Positions 29,301-41,500 of a DNA stretch of 64,000 nucleotides are shown here, in pieces (the stretch's first letter is position 1; the number at the start of each line of letters is the position of its first letter). Below the pieces are notes generated by a model. The model ran no database searches. It saw nothing but the letters and a program-made list of their open reading frames with translations, and was not told the origin of the DNA. The stretch is from Pseudomonas lijiangensis. GTDB taxonomy: Bacteria > Pseudomonadota > Gammaproteobacteria > Pseudomonadales > Pseudomonadaceae. Made by a program: the position numbers and the translations under genes. The stretch spans positions 3,607,001 to 3,671,000 of the forward strand of contig NZ_CP076668.1 of assembly GCF_018968705.1 (NCBI RefSeq), written 5' to 3'.

Positions 29301-29323
29301 TCGCGAATAAATTGGCTCCTGCA
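29301..29323 (+). repeat. REP half-element left of the IS
   Basis: TCGCGAATAAATTGGCTCC is a diverged copy of the REP half TCGCGAATGAATTCGCTCC found at 30593 and 53931. Confidence 0.6.
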
Positions 29324-29364
29324 ACATACCTGTGCAGGCTGTGTGGGAGATTCTATGGTTGTGA

Positions 29365-30315
29365 TCAAGCCATAACCCACCCTTTGGTTTGATATTCGCT
29401 CTGATTCTTCATCAGGGCGAATGCCACCCGAGCGAGTTTACGAGCGAGCATGACGAGCACTTGTGTGGTCGCTTTTCCACGGCTGCGATGATGGTCGTAA
29501 AACTCTTTCCAGGCACTTGATCGGCTCGCGGACATGGCGGCGTTGTGCAGCAATCGGCGGATCTCCGAGCAACCTCGCTTGGTCAGGGATCGGCGGCCAT
29601 TTTTTTGGCCTGAGTCAGTCACCCTCAGGTCCATGCCCAAAAAGGCGATGTATGAATCGCTACTCGTGAAGTCGCCTCGGCTGTAAGCCATGACCAGAGC
29701 GGTCGCGGTCAGAAAACCGATGCCTTCGACAGCTTGGCATCGGGCGACTTGCTCCAGCAGGCCGGCTTCGCGCAAGACCTCCTTGAGCTTCTTCTGGATC
29801 AACAGGTCCAGCCGCTCGATGGACTTGAGGAAAGCTGCGAAGGCGGCTTTCAAACTGGCGTCATTTGCCCAGCTCTGGGTCAGGCTGGTTTTGGCCTGAA
29901 CCAGCGAAGCCCTGCGGCGCAGAAGGCTTTGCAGCTTGCCATAGACGGCTGGAGGCGGGGTCCAGGGGCGTAGATCTTCGCCTTCGTTTTTCAGAAAACG
30001 GGCCAGAAGCCGAGCATCGGAAGCGTCCGTTTTGCTACGACCACCAATGCCTTTACGGTAATTGCTCAGTTGAAAACCGTCGATGATGTAGACGTCAAAA
30101 CCAGACTCGTAAGCCAGCTCGACCAGATCGACGTGATAAATATTGGTCGCCTCAACAGCAATGGCGGTGGGCCTCGGCAACGTTTTGAGCCAGCGCTTTA
30201 TGGCGGGCTTTTCATTGGCTATCGAGGTGAGCAGGTCCAGGTCTGCCTGATAGGTAACGAGTTCAATCTTGGCAACATCCACGCCTACGATTGACTGCGA
30301 AACGCGCATTGCCAT
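29365..30315 (-). CDS. IS110-family DEDD transposase
   Basis: A 316-residue recombinase. I start at ATG 30315 because GGAG lies 8 bases upstream; a GTG at 30321 is also in frame. The N-terminal RuvC-like domain has the DEDD residues: Asp in GVDVAK, Glu in AVEATNIYH and two Asp in KTDASDARLLARF. The C-terminal Transposase_20 region has VEGIGFLTATALV and the conserved Ser region (HNAAMSASRSS). The length is normal and there is no frameshift, so it may be active. Such enzymes use a bridge RNA from the element's noncoding end to choose targets. Confidence 0.9.
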   Translation of the reverse strand: MAMRVSQSIVGVDVAKIELVTYQADLDLLTSIANEKPAIKRWLKTLPRPTAIAVEATNIYHVDLVELAYESGFDVYIIDGFQLSNYRKGIGGRSKTDASDARLLARFLKNEGEDLRPWTPPPAVYGKLQSLLRRRASLVQAKTSLTQSWANDASLKAAFAAFLKSIERLDLLIQKKLKEVLREAGLLEQVARCQAVEGIGFLTATALVMAYSRGDFTSSDSYIAFLGMDLRVTDSGQKNGRRSLTKRGCSEIRRLLHNAAMSASRSSAWKEFYDHHRSRGKATTQVLVMLARKLARVAFALMKNQSEYQTKGWVMA

Positions 30316-30517
30316 GGGCACTTCTCCACGCTAAGGTTTTACGGCTTGAGGGGGTTCACCCAGAGGCGCAGGCTTGTTTCTATCGTCGCTTGAACGAAGC
30401 ATTCTTTATCGGCGCTTTTGGTGGAAGGGGTGAGGCGAGGTCTCCCACGGTCTGTACTGTGGCTGCAGTCAGATGCGAATTGTTCGTCCCACCACCCCTT
30501 CAAGCTCTACCATACAA
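30316..30517 (-). other. Noncoding end of the IS110 element, possible bridge RNA source
   Basis: About 200 bases between the transposase start and the inferred element end hold no gene. In IS110-family elements a structured bridge RNA is transcribed from the noncoding end toward the recombinase. The seven bases AATTCGC on the minus strand here also occur in the REP half-site flank, but so short a match is weak evidence. Confidence 0.35.
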
Positions 30518-30616
30518 GCGAATCGGGCGGCGCTCCGCTCATTCGCGATAAGCCATTGAAGAAAATGAATTTTCTTCGGATGTACAGGCCTCTCGCGAAT
30601 GAATTCGCTCCTACAG
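30518..30616 (+). repeat. REP elements between the IS and mbtH
   Basis: 30518-30547 has a GCGAATCGGGCGGCGCTCCG-type unit, with outer arms GCGAAT and ATTCGC. 30593-30616 has the TCGCGAATGAATTCGCTCC unit, which ends one base before the mbtH stop codon. Both occur again at 53931-53996. Confidence 0.7.
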
Positions 30617-30617
30617 A

Positions 30618-30845
30618 TCAGTGTGTAGTAACAGCCTGTGCTTCCATCTTCTGGCGCAGGCTCAATGGACGCATGTCAGTCCACACTTCTTCGATATAGG
30701 CCAGGCATTCCTTCTTGAAGCCGCTCTTGCCCACGGTGCGCCAGCCGTTGGGGATCGCCTTGTAGTCAGGCCAGATGGAATATTGCTCTTCGTGGTTGAC
30801 CACAACCTGAAAGACGATGTCGTCGCGGTCGAAAACTGAAGTCAT
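30618..30845 (-). CDS. MbtH-like protein
   Basis: A 75-residue protein with the MbtH pattern: FDRDD near the start, [18 protein letters not shown] with the conserved Ser and Trp, then PNGW and a terminal WTDMRP. MbtH-like proteins bind adenylation domains and are needed for folding or activity of many NRPSs, so this one probably serves the pyoverdine synthetases (PA2412 in P. aeruginosa). The ribosome site GGAGAG lies just upstream. A candidate PvdS box at 30906-30929 overlaps the end of pvdH. Confidence 0.95.
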   Translation of the reverse strand: MTSVFDRDDIVFQVVVNHEEQYSIWPDYKAIPNGWRTVGKSGFKKECLAYIEEVWTDMRPLSLRQKMEAQAVTTH

Positions 30846-30905
30846 TGCTACTCTCCATGGTTATTCAGTGCCGATGCGCCAATTCACAGCGGCTATGTAA
30901 AGTGA

Positions 30906-30929
30906 ACGTATCGCTACGTCGAAAAATTA
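30906..30929 (-). promoter_or_regulatory. Candidate PvdS box for mbtH
   Basis: On the minus strand, TAATT, 16 bases, CGT: one mismatch to the consensus and the same variant as upstream of the pvdG leader. It overlaps the pvdH stop codon. Confidence 0.55.
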
Positions 30930-32327
30930 AAGGCTGGCAACGGCCGCCGAAAGCGCTCGGCCGAATATACCGGCCACTTCGTCGATCTGCTCGGCAGTAA
31001 TCACCAGCGGCGGCAAGAAGCGCACGACGCTGCCGTGACGGCCACCCAGCTCCAGAATCAGCCCACGCTTGAGGCATTCGCGCTGAACCAGCGGTGCCAG
31101 ACGGGCAAAGGCCGGTGGATGCCCGAGTGCATCGAGCTCGCCAGTCGGGTCTACCAGTTCGACACCCAGCATCAGCCCGCGACCGCGAATATCCCCCAGT
31201 TGCGGGAAGTCGCGTTGCAGCTCTCGCAGGTGCCGGGTCAGACGTGCGCCCACGGTGTTCACGTGCTCGCAGACATCATGCTCCTTGAGATAACGCATCA
31301 CCGCCGAACCTGCGGCCATGGCCATCTGATTGCCGCGGAAGGTCCCGGCATGGGCACCTGGCTGCCAGGCGTCCAGCCATTGGCGATAGACCACCACTGC
31401 CAGCGGCAGGCTGCCGCCGATGGCCTTGGACATCACCACTACATCCGGAATGATCCCGGCATGCTCGAAGGCAAACATCTTGCCGGTGCGGGCGAAGCCG
31501 CTCTGGATTTCATCGACGATCAGGGCAATCCCGGCCTTCTCGGTGATGCGGCGCAGACCGCGCAACCAGTCCAGGTCCGCCGGAATCACCCCGCCCTCGC
31601 CCTGCACCACTTCAACGATCACCGCAGCCGGTAGCTGCACCCCGGCTTCGGGATCGTTCAGCAGGTTTTCCAGATAATGCAGGTTGGCCTTGACCCCTTG
31701 CGCGCCACCCAGACCGAACGGGCAACGGTAATCGTAGGGATACGGCATGAACTGCACGCCGGAACTGAGCAAGGCACCCAGCGGTTTCTTCGGACCCAGG
31801 CTGCCCATCAGGCTCAAGGCACCCTGGCTCATGCCGTGGTAACCGCCCTGGAACGACAACACGGTGCTGCGCCCGGTGGCGGTACGCACCAGTTTCAGGG
31901 CCGCTTCCACCGCATCGGTGCCGGTGGGGCCGCAGAACTGGATTTTCGCTTCCTGGGCCAGTGCCTGTGGCAGCAGGCCGAACAGGTCCTGGACGAACTG
32001 ATCCTTGACCGGCGTGGTGAGGTCCAGGGTATGAAGCGGCAGTTCGTCGCTGATGACCTGCTGGATGGCCTCGATCACCACCGGATGGTTATGCCCCAGC
32101 GCCAGGGTGCCAGCGCCCGCCAGGCAATCGATGAAACGACGACCTTCGACGTCCTCGACATGAATGCCCCTGGCACGCTTGAGCGCCAGAGGAATGCGTC
32201 GCGGATAGCTGCGAGCGTTGGACTCCTGACGACTCTGGCGGGCCAGCAAGGGCGACTCGTCGAACTGGTAAAGCGTCTCGGCAGACTGCGCCGGCTGATC
32301 CTCAATAAACCTGGTAGCGACTGACAT
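30927..32327 (-). CDS. pvdH: L-2,4-diaminobutyrate:2-oxoglutarate aminotransferase PvdH
   Basis: A class III PLP-dependent aminotransferase of about 466 residues. I take ATG 32327 (MSVATRFIEDQPAQS) with GAGGG 8 bases upstream, rather than the earlier in-frame start at 32408. Motifs: GPTGTDAVEAALKL (cofactor phosphate binding), GGYHGMSQGAL, IVDEIQSGFARTG (Asp that contacts the pyridine) and MSKAIGG with the Schiff-base Lys. It makes 2,4-diaminobutyrate from aspartate semialdehyde, which PvdL loads as the third chromophore residue. A candidate PvdS box lies at 32344-32368. Confidence 0.95.
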   Translation of the reverse strand: MSVATRFIEDQPAQSAETLYQFDESPLLARQSRQESNARSYPRRIPLALKRARGIHVEDVEGRRFIDCLAGAGTLALGHNHPVVIEAIQQVISDELPLHTLDLTTPVKDQFVQDLFGLLPQALAQEAKIQFCGPTGTDAVEAALKLVRTATGRSTVLSFQGGYHGMSQGALSLMGSLGPKKPLGALLSSGVQFMPYPYDYRCPFGLGGAQGVKANLHYLENLLNDPEAGVQLPAAVIVEVVQGEGGVIPADLDWLRGLRRITEKAGIALIVDEIQSGFARTGKMFAFEHAGIIPDVVVMSKAIGGSLPLAVVVYRQWLDAWQPGAHAGTFRGNQMAMAAGSAVMRYLKEHDVCEHVNTVGARLTRHLRELQRDFPQLGDIRGRGLMLGVELVDPTGELDALGHPPAFARLAPLVQRECLKRGLILELGGRHGSVVRFLPPLVITAEQIDEVAGIFGRALSAAVASL

Positions 32328-32343
32328 CCGTGCAACCCTCAAT

Positions 32344-32368
32344 ACGCTGTCGATAAGCGAAATACTTA
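32344..32368 (-). promoter_or_regulatory. Candidate PvdS box for pvdH
   Basis: On the minus strand, TAAGT, 17 bases, CGT: one mismatch to the consensus with the longer permitted spacer, just upstream of the GAGGG ribosome site. Confidence 0.5.
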
Positions 32369-32504
32369 AGTGGCCCGATGCACGACCCTTGAGTCGTTCA
32401 TCGGGCATTCATTGCTTCATTGAAAAACGCGCCAGCCGCTTGCGGATTTACACCCTGTCACAGCTTTTTTATCAGCCGTGCCTTTGCGCCGACGAGAGGC
32501 TGAT

Positions 32505-35500
32505 TTACAGCCCTTCCAGTTCAGCCATCAGGTCCGCCAGCCGGTCGAACTTCTGCTCATCGACCTTCTGTCCGCCCAGGCCTTCCAGATGCCCGGCCAG
32601 ACCTTGAATGGTGTTGAACTCGAACATGGCGCGCAGCGGGACATTGCGTTGCAGCAGCTTCTGCGCACGGGTGACCACTTGCGTCGCCAGCAGCGAATGG
32701 CCGCCCAGCTCGAAGAAGTTGTCGGTGATGCCCACCCGCTCGACCTTCAGCACATCGGCCCAGATCGCCGCCAGTTGTTGCTCAAGCTCGCTCTGCGGTG
32801 CCACGTAATCGTTCTGCACCTGAGTGACATCCGGCCTTGGCAGGGCCTTGCGGTCCAACTTGCCGTTCGGGGTCAGCGGCATGGCTTCCAGCATCACCAG
32901 ATGGCTCGGCACCATGTAGTCCGGCAGGCTGGTCTTGAGATGGCTTTTCAGCTCATCGCGCAGCACATCCGTAGCCTGTGCAGGGGCACGCGGCACCAGA
33001 TACGCCGCCAGCACCTTGCCCAGCGGCCCGTCGATATCCAGCACCACGGACTCACGAATCGCTTCGTGCTCCTGCAGGCGGGTTTCGATTTCGCCCAGTT
33101 CGATGCGGTAGCCGCGGATCTTCACCTGATGATCGACACGGCCCACGTACTCCAGCACGCCATCGGCCCTTCTGCGCGCCAGATCGCCGGTGCGATACAG
33201 ACGCTCGCCCGGAGCCCCGAACGGGTTGGGCACAAACACCGGCACAGTGCGCAGCGGGTCGCTGACATAACCACGACCGACACCGGTCCCGGCCACGCAC
33301 AGCTCGCCTACCGCGCCCAGCGGCACCAGCTCCAGCGCCTCGTCGAGCAGGTAAAGACGGTTGTTGTCGGTAGGTGTACCGATGGGCAGATAGGTGCTGC
33401 GAGTGGACTCTGCATCGACGCGGAAGAACGCCACGTCATCTGAACATTCGGCAGGACCATAGGCATTCACCAGCCCGATATCCGGGTAGCGTTGCAGCCA
33501 TTGGCTGGCAAGCTCCGGCGGCATGGCTTCACCGGTGGGCAGCATCCAGCGCAGGCCGTCGAGAGTGGCCTTCTCCTCGGCCAATAGCCCTTGAATCAGG
33601 GAGGGCACGCTTTCCAACACGCTGATCTTCTGAGCCTGAACATGATTCAACAGAGCCTGCGGATCACGGGCGATATCGTTCGGCACGATATCCACCCGCG
33701 CCCCGAACAACGGTGCCGCCAGGAACTGCCAGACCGAAATATCGAAACTCTGCGAAGCGGTCTGGGCGATTACATCGGCATCGCTCAGGTTCAGATAAGG
33801 CACCTTGCTCAACTGGTTATTGAGCATGCCGCGCTGTTCGACCATCACGCCTTTGGGCAAGCCGGTAGAACCCGAGGTAAAGATCACGTAGGCCAGGTTG
33901 TCCGGCGAGCTGTAGCGTCCCGGATTCTCCTGGGACAGCTCGCTCTGCTGCACGCTTTCCCAGACCAGCAGACGCGGACGCTTCGCTTCTTCGATATCGG
34001 CCAGCAAAACCTGGGCCTGTTCGTGGCATTCGTTGCTGCACACCAGCACCGGCGTATGGCTTTGCTGGATGATGCCGCTCAGGCGCTGGTTCGGCAGCGC
34101 CGGGTCCAGGGGCAGGTAACCGGCACCGGCCTTGAAGCTACCGATAATCATGCCCAGCAACTCGGGACCCCGCTCGGCCAGCAAGGCAATCGGCTGATCG
34201 AAACCGGCACCGGCCTCGATCAAGGCATGGCCCAGGCGGTTACTCAGTGCATTCAATTCGGCGTAGCTGTACTTGCGATCCAGGCAACTGACAACGGTAC
34301 GTTGGGGATGAGCCACGACCTGCGCTTCGAACAGTTCGGCATAGCTGCGCTCCAGCGGGTAGTCGTGGTCGCTCTGATTGCAGCCATCGAGCAGGAACTC
34401 GCGCTCCGTTGCACTGAGCAGCGCCAGTTCGGACATATCGCCATGGAAGCCCTCGATCAAGGCCAGCAGCAGACGCTTGAACTCGCCCAGCATGCCTTGA
34501 ACCGTGGTTTCGTCGAAGTAGCGCTGGTCATAGGACAGATGCAAGCCCAGGTCATCGCCGGGGTAGCACACCGCCGTCAGCGGATAGTTGGTGTGGGTAC
34601 GGCCCGAATCCGAAGTGGCATTGAGGCTTTGCGCACGGTCCAGCACCGAGACTTCCACCGGCGCGTTCTCGAACACGAACAGGCTGTCGAACAGCGGCTG
34701 GCCCTTGGGCAGTTCGCTGTTTTCCTGGATGGTCACCAGCGGCAGGTATTCGTACTCGCGCAGCTCCATGTTGCTTTCCAGCAAACGGCTGAGCCACTGA
34801 CGGACGCTGCAACGCTGATCATCCTGCGGAAGGCCCACGCGCAGGGCGATGGTGTTGATGAACAGGCCGACGGTGCGCTGCATCTGCGGCATTTCCACCG
34901 GGCGCCCGGCCACGGTCACGCCGAACACCACGTCGCGATCACCGCTCATGCGCCGCAGGGTAAGGGCCCAGGCCGCCTGGGCAAAGGTGTTGATGGTCAA
35001 TTGATGCTGCTGGGCGAGTTCGCGCAATCGCACGCCATCGACCACATCCAGACGGGTGTAGCAGTCGCCCACCACCATGCCGCCGCTGTCACCGGCATGT
35101 TCGCGCAGGAACGGACGGTCGCTCGGGATCGGCGTCGGACGCTCGAAGCCCTTGAGGTTCTGCCGCCACCAGTCACGGGCCTGCACCAGACCACGACGTT
35201 GCAGCCAGCCGATGTAATCGCGATAGCGCGGCGGCGCGGCCAGTTGTGCGTCGCGGCCTTCGCCCAGTGCGGTGTAGATGTCGAAGAAGTCGTTCATCAG
35301 CAACGAGCGGCACCAGGCATCGATCAGAATGTGGTGGTTGCTCATCATGAACCAGTAGCGCGCCTCGTCGACACGAATCAGGCGCAGGTGGAACGGCGGC
35401 TGGTTGAGCAGATAGAAACCGGCCTCGCGCTCGGACTTGAGCAAGGCTTGCAGACGCGGCTCCTGCTCGCTCTGCGCCACATCGCGCCAGTCCAGATAGT

Positions 35501-38500
35501 CGATGGGCGTGTTGCCGGGTTTATGGATGACTTGCAGCATGGTTTCGCCGATGTCCCAGCAGAACGAGGCACGCAGGGCTTCATGACGGGCGATGACCGC
35601 CTGCCAGGCCTGGGCGAAACGCTGCGGGTCCAACTCGCTGTTGATGCGATAGCGGTCCTGCATGTAATACAGACCGGTGCCCGGTTCCAGCAGAGTGTGC
35701 AGCAGCATGCCTTCCTGCATCGGGGTCAGCGGGTAGACATCTTCGATCTGGCTCGCCGGAACCGGCAGTGCATCCAGATGCGCCTGATCCAGAGCCGCCA
35801 GCGGGAAGTCCGAAGGCGTCAGGCCGCCGCTGCCGTCAGCGAGGCAATGGGCAATCAGCGCCTGCAATTGCTCCAGATAAGCCTGGGCCAGTTCGGCGAT
35901 GGTCTGGCTCCGGTAACGCTCGCCACTGAAGGTCCAGCGCAGCACCAGTTCGCCGCCATACACCTGACTGTCGATGCTCAGTTCGTTAGGCAGTGGCGCA
36001 TGAGCGTCATGGGCCGCGCCCGCCGACTCTTCCAGCGGGCGGAACAAGGCATCGCTGCCAAAGCTCTGGTCGAACTGCCCCAGGTAGTTGAAGGTGATCG
36101 GCGCGACCGGCAAGGCCTGCATCGCCGCGCGGCTGGTGCCATCAGCCAGATAACGCAGCACGCCATACCCCAGCCCCTTGTGCGGAACCTGACGCAACTG
36201 CTCCTTGATCGCCTTGATCGATGCGCCCGGCCCGGTTTCTTCGGCAGATGCAGGCGTCAGTCGCAGCGGATAGGCGCTGGTGAACCAGCCCACGGTACGA
36301 GTCAGGTCGATTTCGTCGAACAGGGTTTCGCGGCCATGACCTTCAAGCTGAATCAACGCCGACGCCTGCCCGCTCCAGCGGCAGACCACCTGCGCCAGCG
36401 CGGTCAGCAGCAGGTCGTTGACCTGGGTCCGATAAGCGCTCGGTGCCTGTTGCAGCAACTGTCGGGTGCTTTGCGCGTCCAGTCGCACACTGACGGTCTG
36501 CGCATGAATATTCTGCTGACCGCCCTGAGGGTTGTCACAAGGCAATTCGGCACCCGGGCCTTTGAGCTGGCGCTGCCACCAGGCCAGCTCTTCACGCAAT
36601 GATTCACTACCGGCATAGGCTTGCAGACGTGCAGCCCAGTCACGGAAGGCGCTGGTCTTGGCCGGCAACTGGATGGCTGCGGCATCGGCCAGTTGACGAT
36701 AGACGACTTGCAGATCATCCAGCAGCACGCGCCACGAAACGCCATCGACCACCAGGTGGTGAATGACCATCAGCAGGCGTTGCTGTCCCTGCGGGCCATC
36801 CACCAGCAAGGCGCGCAGCAGCGGGCCGTTTTGCAGATCGAGGCTGCGCTGGGTGTCCGCAAACAATGCAGCACACTCGTTCATATCGGTCACACGCGCT
36901 TGCAACAGCAGGCTTTCACCGGTCACGGCACGGTGCTCGGCCTGCCATTTGCCCGCGTGGTCACGGAAGCTCAGGCGCAAGGCGTCGTGCTGTTCAAGGA
37001 CCGCCAGCAGCGCCTGTTCAAGATGACGAGGCTCCAGGGTCGTGGTCGGCTCCAGTACCAACGCCTGGTTCCAGTGCTGACGCCGGGGAATCGGTGTCTC
37101 GAAGAACCAATGCTGAATCGGTGTCAGGGCCGATTCGCCGGTCAGCAGCCCTTGCTCGGCCTGGACCACTTCGCTGGTGGTGGCCACGGCAGCCAGGGTC
37201 TGAACAGTCTGGTGCTGGAACAGGTCCCGAGGACTGAAATGAATCCCGGCCTGACGCGCACGGCTGACCACCTGAATCGACAGGATCGAATCGCCGCCCA
37301 GCTCGAAGAAGTTATCGTTGAGGCCGACTTTCTCGACATTCAACACCGCGCACCAGATGCCCGCCAGGGTCTGCTCCAGTTCGCTGGTGGGCGCCACATA
37401 ACTCTGACGATTGAGTTCCGGGTCCGGCGCTGGCAAGGCGCGGCGGTCGAGCTTGCCGTTGGCGGTCAGCGGCATGCTGTCCAGCAGGATCAGGTGCGTG
37501 GGCACCATGTAATCCGGCAGTTGTGCCTTCAGGTGCGTCTTGAGGGACTCGCGCAGTTGCGCCTGTTGTTCCTCGCCCTGCCCGGCCACCTCAGTGACCA
37601 GATAACCGGCCAGTTGCTTGCCCGCTGGCGTATCCAGCGCCAGCACCACGGCTTCGCGAATGGCTTCATGTTCCAGCAGACGGGTTTCGATTTCGCCCAG
37701 TTCGATACGGAAGCCACGGATCTTCACCTGATGGTCGATCCGGCCCAGGTATTCCACCAGGCCATCGGCACGCTGGCGCACCAGATCGCCGGTGCGGTAC
37801 AGACGCCCGCCATTACCACTGAACGGGTCAGCAACAAAACGCTCGGCCGTCATCGCGGCACGTTGGTGATACCCCTGAGCCAGACCGGCACCGCCGACAT
37901 ACAGCTCGCCGGTCGCACCTTGCGGCACCAGCGCCAGATCGGCATCGAGGATATAAGCCACCCGAGCGCCCACTACGCTGCCGATCGGCACACTGGCCTC
38001 GCCCTCTTCCAGCCAGGCCGGAGCCAGACTGGCCAGGGGCATGACCACGGTTTCGGTCGGGCCATAGGCGTTGAAGAACAGCTCCGGCTTGAAGACCGCC
38101 CGAATACGCTGCAAGTGCTCGCCGGTCAGCGCCTCGCCACCGGTGATGCACATGCGTACCGGCAGCGTCTGGCCCTGAGTCGAGAGCCACTGCGCCAACT
38201 GGCTGCCGTAGCTTGGAGTGAAGCCGAGAATGTTCACCTGCTGGCTGCGGATCAGCTCGCAGATTTCTTCGGCATCCCATTGCCCCTGGGCACGCAAGAC
38301 CACCCGCGCTCCGCTGAGCAACGGCACCAGCAGACGCTCGGTGGCGGCGTCGAAGTTGATCGAATAGAAGTGCAGTTCACAGTCATCGGGACGCATCTCG
38401 AAACGACGAATCACCGCCTGACAATGCATGGCGATTTCACCGTGGGACACCACCACGCCCTTGGGCTTGCCGGTGGAACCGGAGGTGTAGATCAGGTACG

Positions 38501-41500
38501 CCTGATGCTGCGGCAGGCTGATGAAAGGCAGCTCGCTCGTCGGGTAGTCGGCCAGGGCCGGCCTGTCATCTTCCAGGCACCAGCGAGCGACACCCGCCGG
38601 CAGTTCGCCCAAAGCCTCGAACAAGGCGGCATTGCTCAACAGCAGGCCGATGCCGCTGTCTTCGATCATGTATTGCAGGCGTTCCAGCGGGTATTCAGGG
38701 TCCAGCGGCACATAGGCGCCACCGGCCTTGAGGATCGCCAGCAGGCCGACCACCATGTCCAGCGAACGCTCCAGCGCCAGACCGACCCGAACCTGCGGGC
38801 CGACACCACGCTCGCGCAGCATCCAGGCCAGACGATTGGCGCGGCCATCCAGTTCGGCATAGCTCAGGGTTTCGCACGCAAACGTCAGGGCCGGTGCGTC
38901 CGGACGGGCTTTGGCCTGTTCGGCAAACAGGCTGTGGATGCACTGATCCAGACGCTGCTCGCCCGCCTCGACGCCCAGGCTGTCGAGCAACTGCTGACGC
39001 TCGGCCTCCTGCAACAGCGGCAGTTCGCTCAGGCGTTGTGCCGGATCGGCCAGCAAGGCTTGCAGCAGATTGAGCAGGTGACCGGCCATCTGCGCGATAC
39101 GCGGTTCGTCGAACAGATCGGTGCTGTAGGTCAGGCAGCAACCCAGGCGATGATCCAGTTCGGTGACTTCCAGGTTCAGGTCGAACTTGGTGGCACGGGC
39201 ATCGTTGACCAGATATTCGACCGTCATGCCAGCCAGTTCGCGGCTCTGCTGGAATTCCCAGCGCTGCACGTTGCACATCACCTGGAACAGCGGGTTATAG
39301 GCCGCGCTGCGTGGCGGTTGCAGGGCTTCGACCAGGTGATCGAACGGCAGATCCTGATGGGACTGGCCTTCGATGACCGTGTGGCGAACCTGTTCGAACA
39401 GTTGCTCGACGCACATCTGGCCGTCGAGCTGAACGCGCAACACCTGGGTGTTGAGGAACGCACCGATCAGCCCTTCGCTTTCCGGACGAATCCGGTTGGC
39501 CACCGGCGCGCCGATGCGCAGGTCGGTCTGGCCGCTGTAGCGATAGAGCAGCACCGCCAGCGTCGCGGTCATGGTCATGAACAGGGTCAGGCCGTTATTG
39601 GCATTGAAGGCCCGCACGCGAGCAGCAAGGTCATCGCTCAGGTCGAAGCGATAGAGTTCGCCCTTGTGGCTCTGCACCGGTGGACGTGGACGGTCGCTTG
39701 GCAATTCCAGCAAGGGATGCTCGTTACCCAGTTGTGCCGTCCAGTAATCCAGTTGACGCTGACGCTCACCGGCTTCCATCCACTGACGCTGCCAGACGCT
39801 GTAATCCAGGTATTGCACCGCCAGGGGTTCCAGCGGCGAATCACGCCCCTCAAGGAAGGCTTCGTACAGCAGGCCCAGTTCACGGGCAAAGATATCCATC
39901 GCCCAGCCTTCGGTGACGATGTGATGCAAGGTCAGGACGAAATAGTGTTCCAGCTCGCCAGCCCGGACCATGCAGGCACGCAGCAGCGGACCGGTTTCCA
40001 GATCGAAAGGCTTGTGCGCCTCGCTGTCGGCGAACTCTTGCAGACGACGCTGACGGGCTTCGCCTTGCAGTACCGAGAAATCCTGCCACTGCATGCGCAG
40101 GCCGGTTTCTTCGCAGACTTTCTGGCAAGCCACGCCATTGACGCTCGGGAAGGTCGTGCGCAGGGTTTCGTGGCGCAGGATCAAGGCTTGCAGCGCCGCC
40201 TCGAAGCACTCGATGTTCAGCACACCGTTCAGGCGCGCCATGCCGCCCACGTTATAGGCCGGGCTGTCGGGCTCCATCTGCCACAGGAACCACATGCGCT
40301 GCTGGGAATAGGACAGCGGCACTGGCTGGTTGCGGTCGATCCTGGCAATCGGCTGCTGGCTGTTGCGGGCGCCGGACGCCTGAATGGCTTCAACCTGCCC
40401 GACAAACGCCCCCAGCTCACTGGCCTCGAACAGCGTCCGAAGCGGCAGCTCGATATCACAGGCCTGACGGACCCGAGAAATGATCTGGGTAGCCAGCAAT
40501 GAATGACCGCCCAGGGCAAAGAAGTCATCACTCAGGCCAATGCGCGGCACGCCCAGCACTTCGCGCCAGATAGCGGCGACCTGTTTCTGCAGCCCGGTTT
40601 CGGGCTCGACGTGTTCACGGCTCTGCCAGACCGGCTCCGGCAAGGCACGGCGATCCAGTTTGCCGCTGGGGCTCAGGGGCATGCTGTCCAGACGCACCAG
40701 TTGCGCGGGGACCATGTACTCGGGCAGTTCAAGGGCCAGGGAAGACTTGATGCGCTCGATCTGTTCGGCGTCGGTTTCCTGCTCCAGCGCTGCCGTGTAG
40801 TAACCGATCAGTTGCGGGCCGGAAAGGGTTTCACGTACCAGCACCGCTGCCTGACCGACGCCTTCCTGAGCCAGCAGACGGGCTTCGATTTCCTGAAGCT
40901 CGACCCGGAAACCACGCAGCTTGACCTGCTGATCCAGACGCCCCAGGTATTCCAGCGAACCGTCCGCCGCCCAGCGCACCAGGTCGCCGGTGCGATACAG
41001 ACGTGCGCCCTCTTCGCCCAGCGGATCGACGACAAAACGCTCGGCCGTCAGACCGGGACGCCCAAGATAGCCGCGAGCCAGACCGATGCCACCGATGCAC
41101 AACTCACCGGCTGCGCCACGGGGCAGGAGATTCAGGTCGCTGTCCAGCACCCGGCACAGCACGTTACCCAGCGGGCGACCGATCGGCGAGCGCTCGGCAT
41201 CCGTCAAACGGCATTGCCAATGAGTGACGTTAATGGCGGTTTCCGTCGGGCCATAGCGGTTGTGCAACTGCACGCTCGGCAATTGCTCCAGCACCCGGTT
41301 GCGAAGTTCGGCAGGCAAGGCTTCGCCACCGGAAAACAGGCGGCGCAGGCTGCTGCACTCCCGGGCCAGAGGTTCATCGATAAACAGTTGCAGCAGGGAC
41401 GGCACGAAATGCAGCGTGGTGACGCCGTATTCCTTGATGAGCCGGGCAATGCGATGCGGGTCGCGGTGCTCGCCGGGGGCAGCCAGCAACAGGCGGCAGC

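Larger units (their letters stand above)
29324..30517 (-). mobile_element. IS110-family insertion element (ends inferred)
   Basis: It contains one transposase gene. The ends are estimated from two halves of a REP doublet that are close together elsewhere in this window (53931-53996) but here lie at 29301-29323 and 30518-30547. No inverted repeats or target duplications were found, as expected for IS110 elements. The exact boundaries may be off by tens of bases. Confidence 0.6.
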
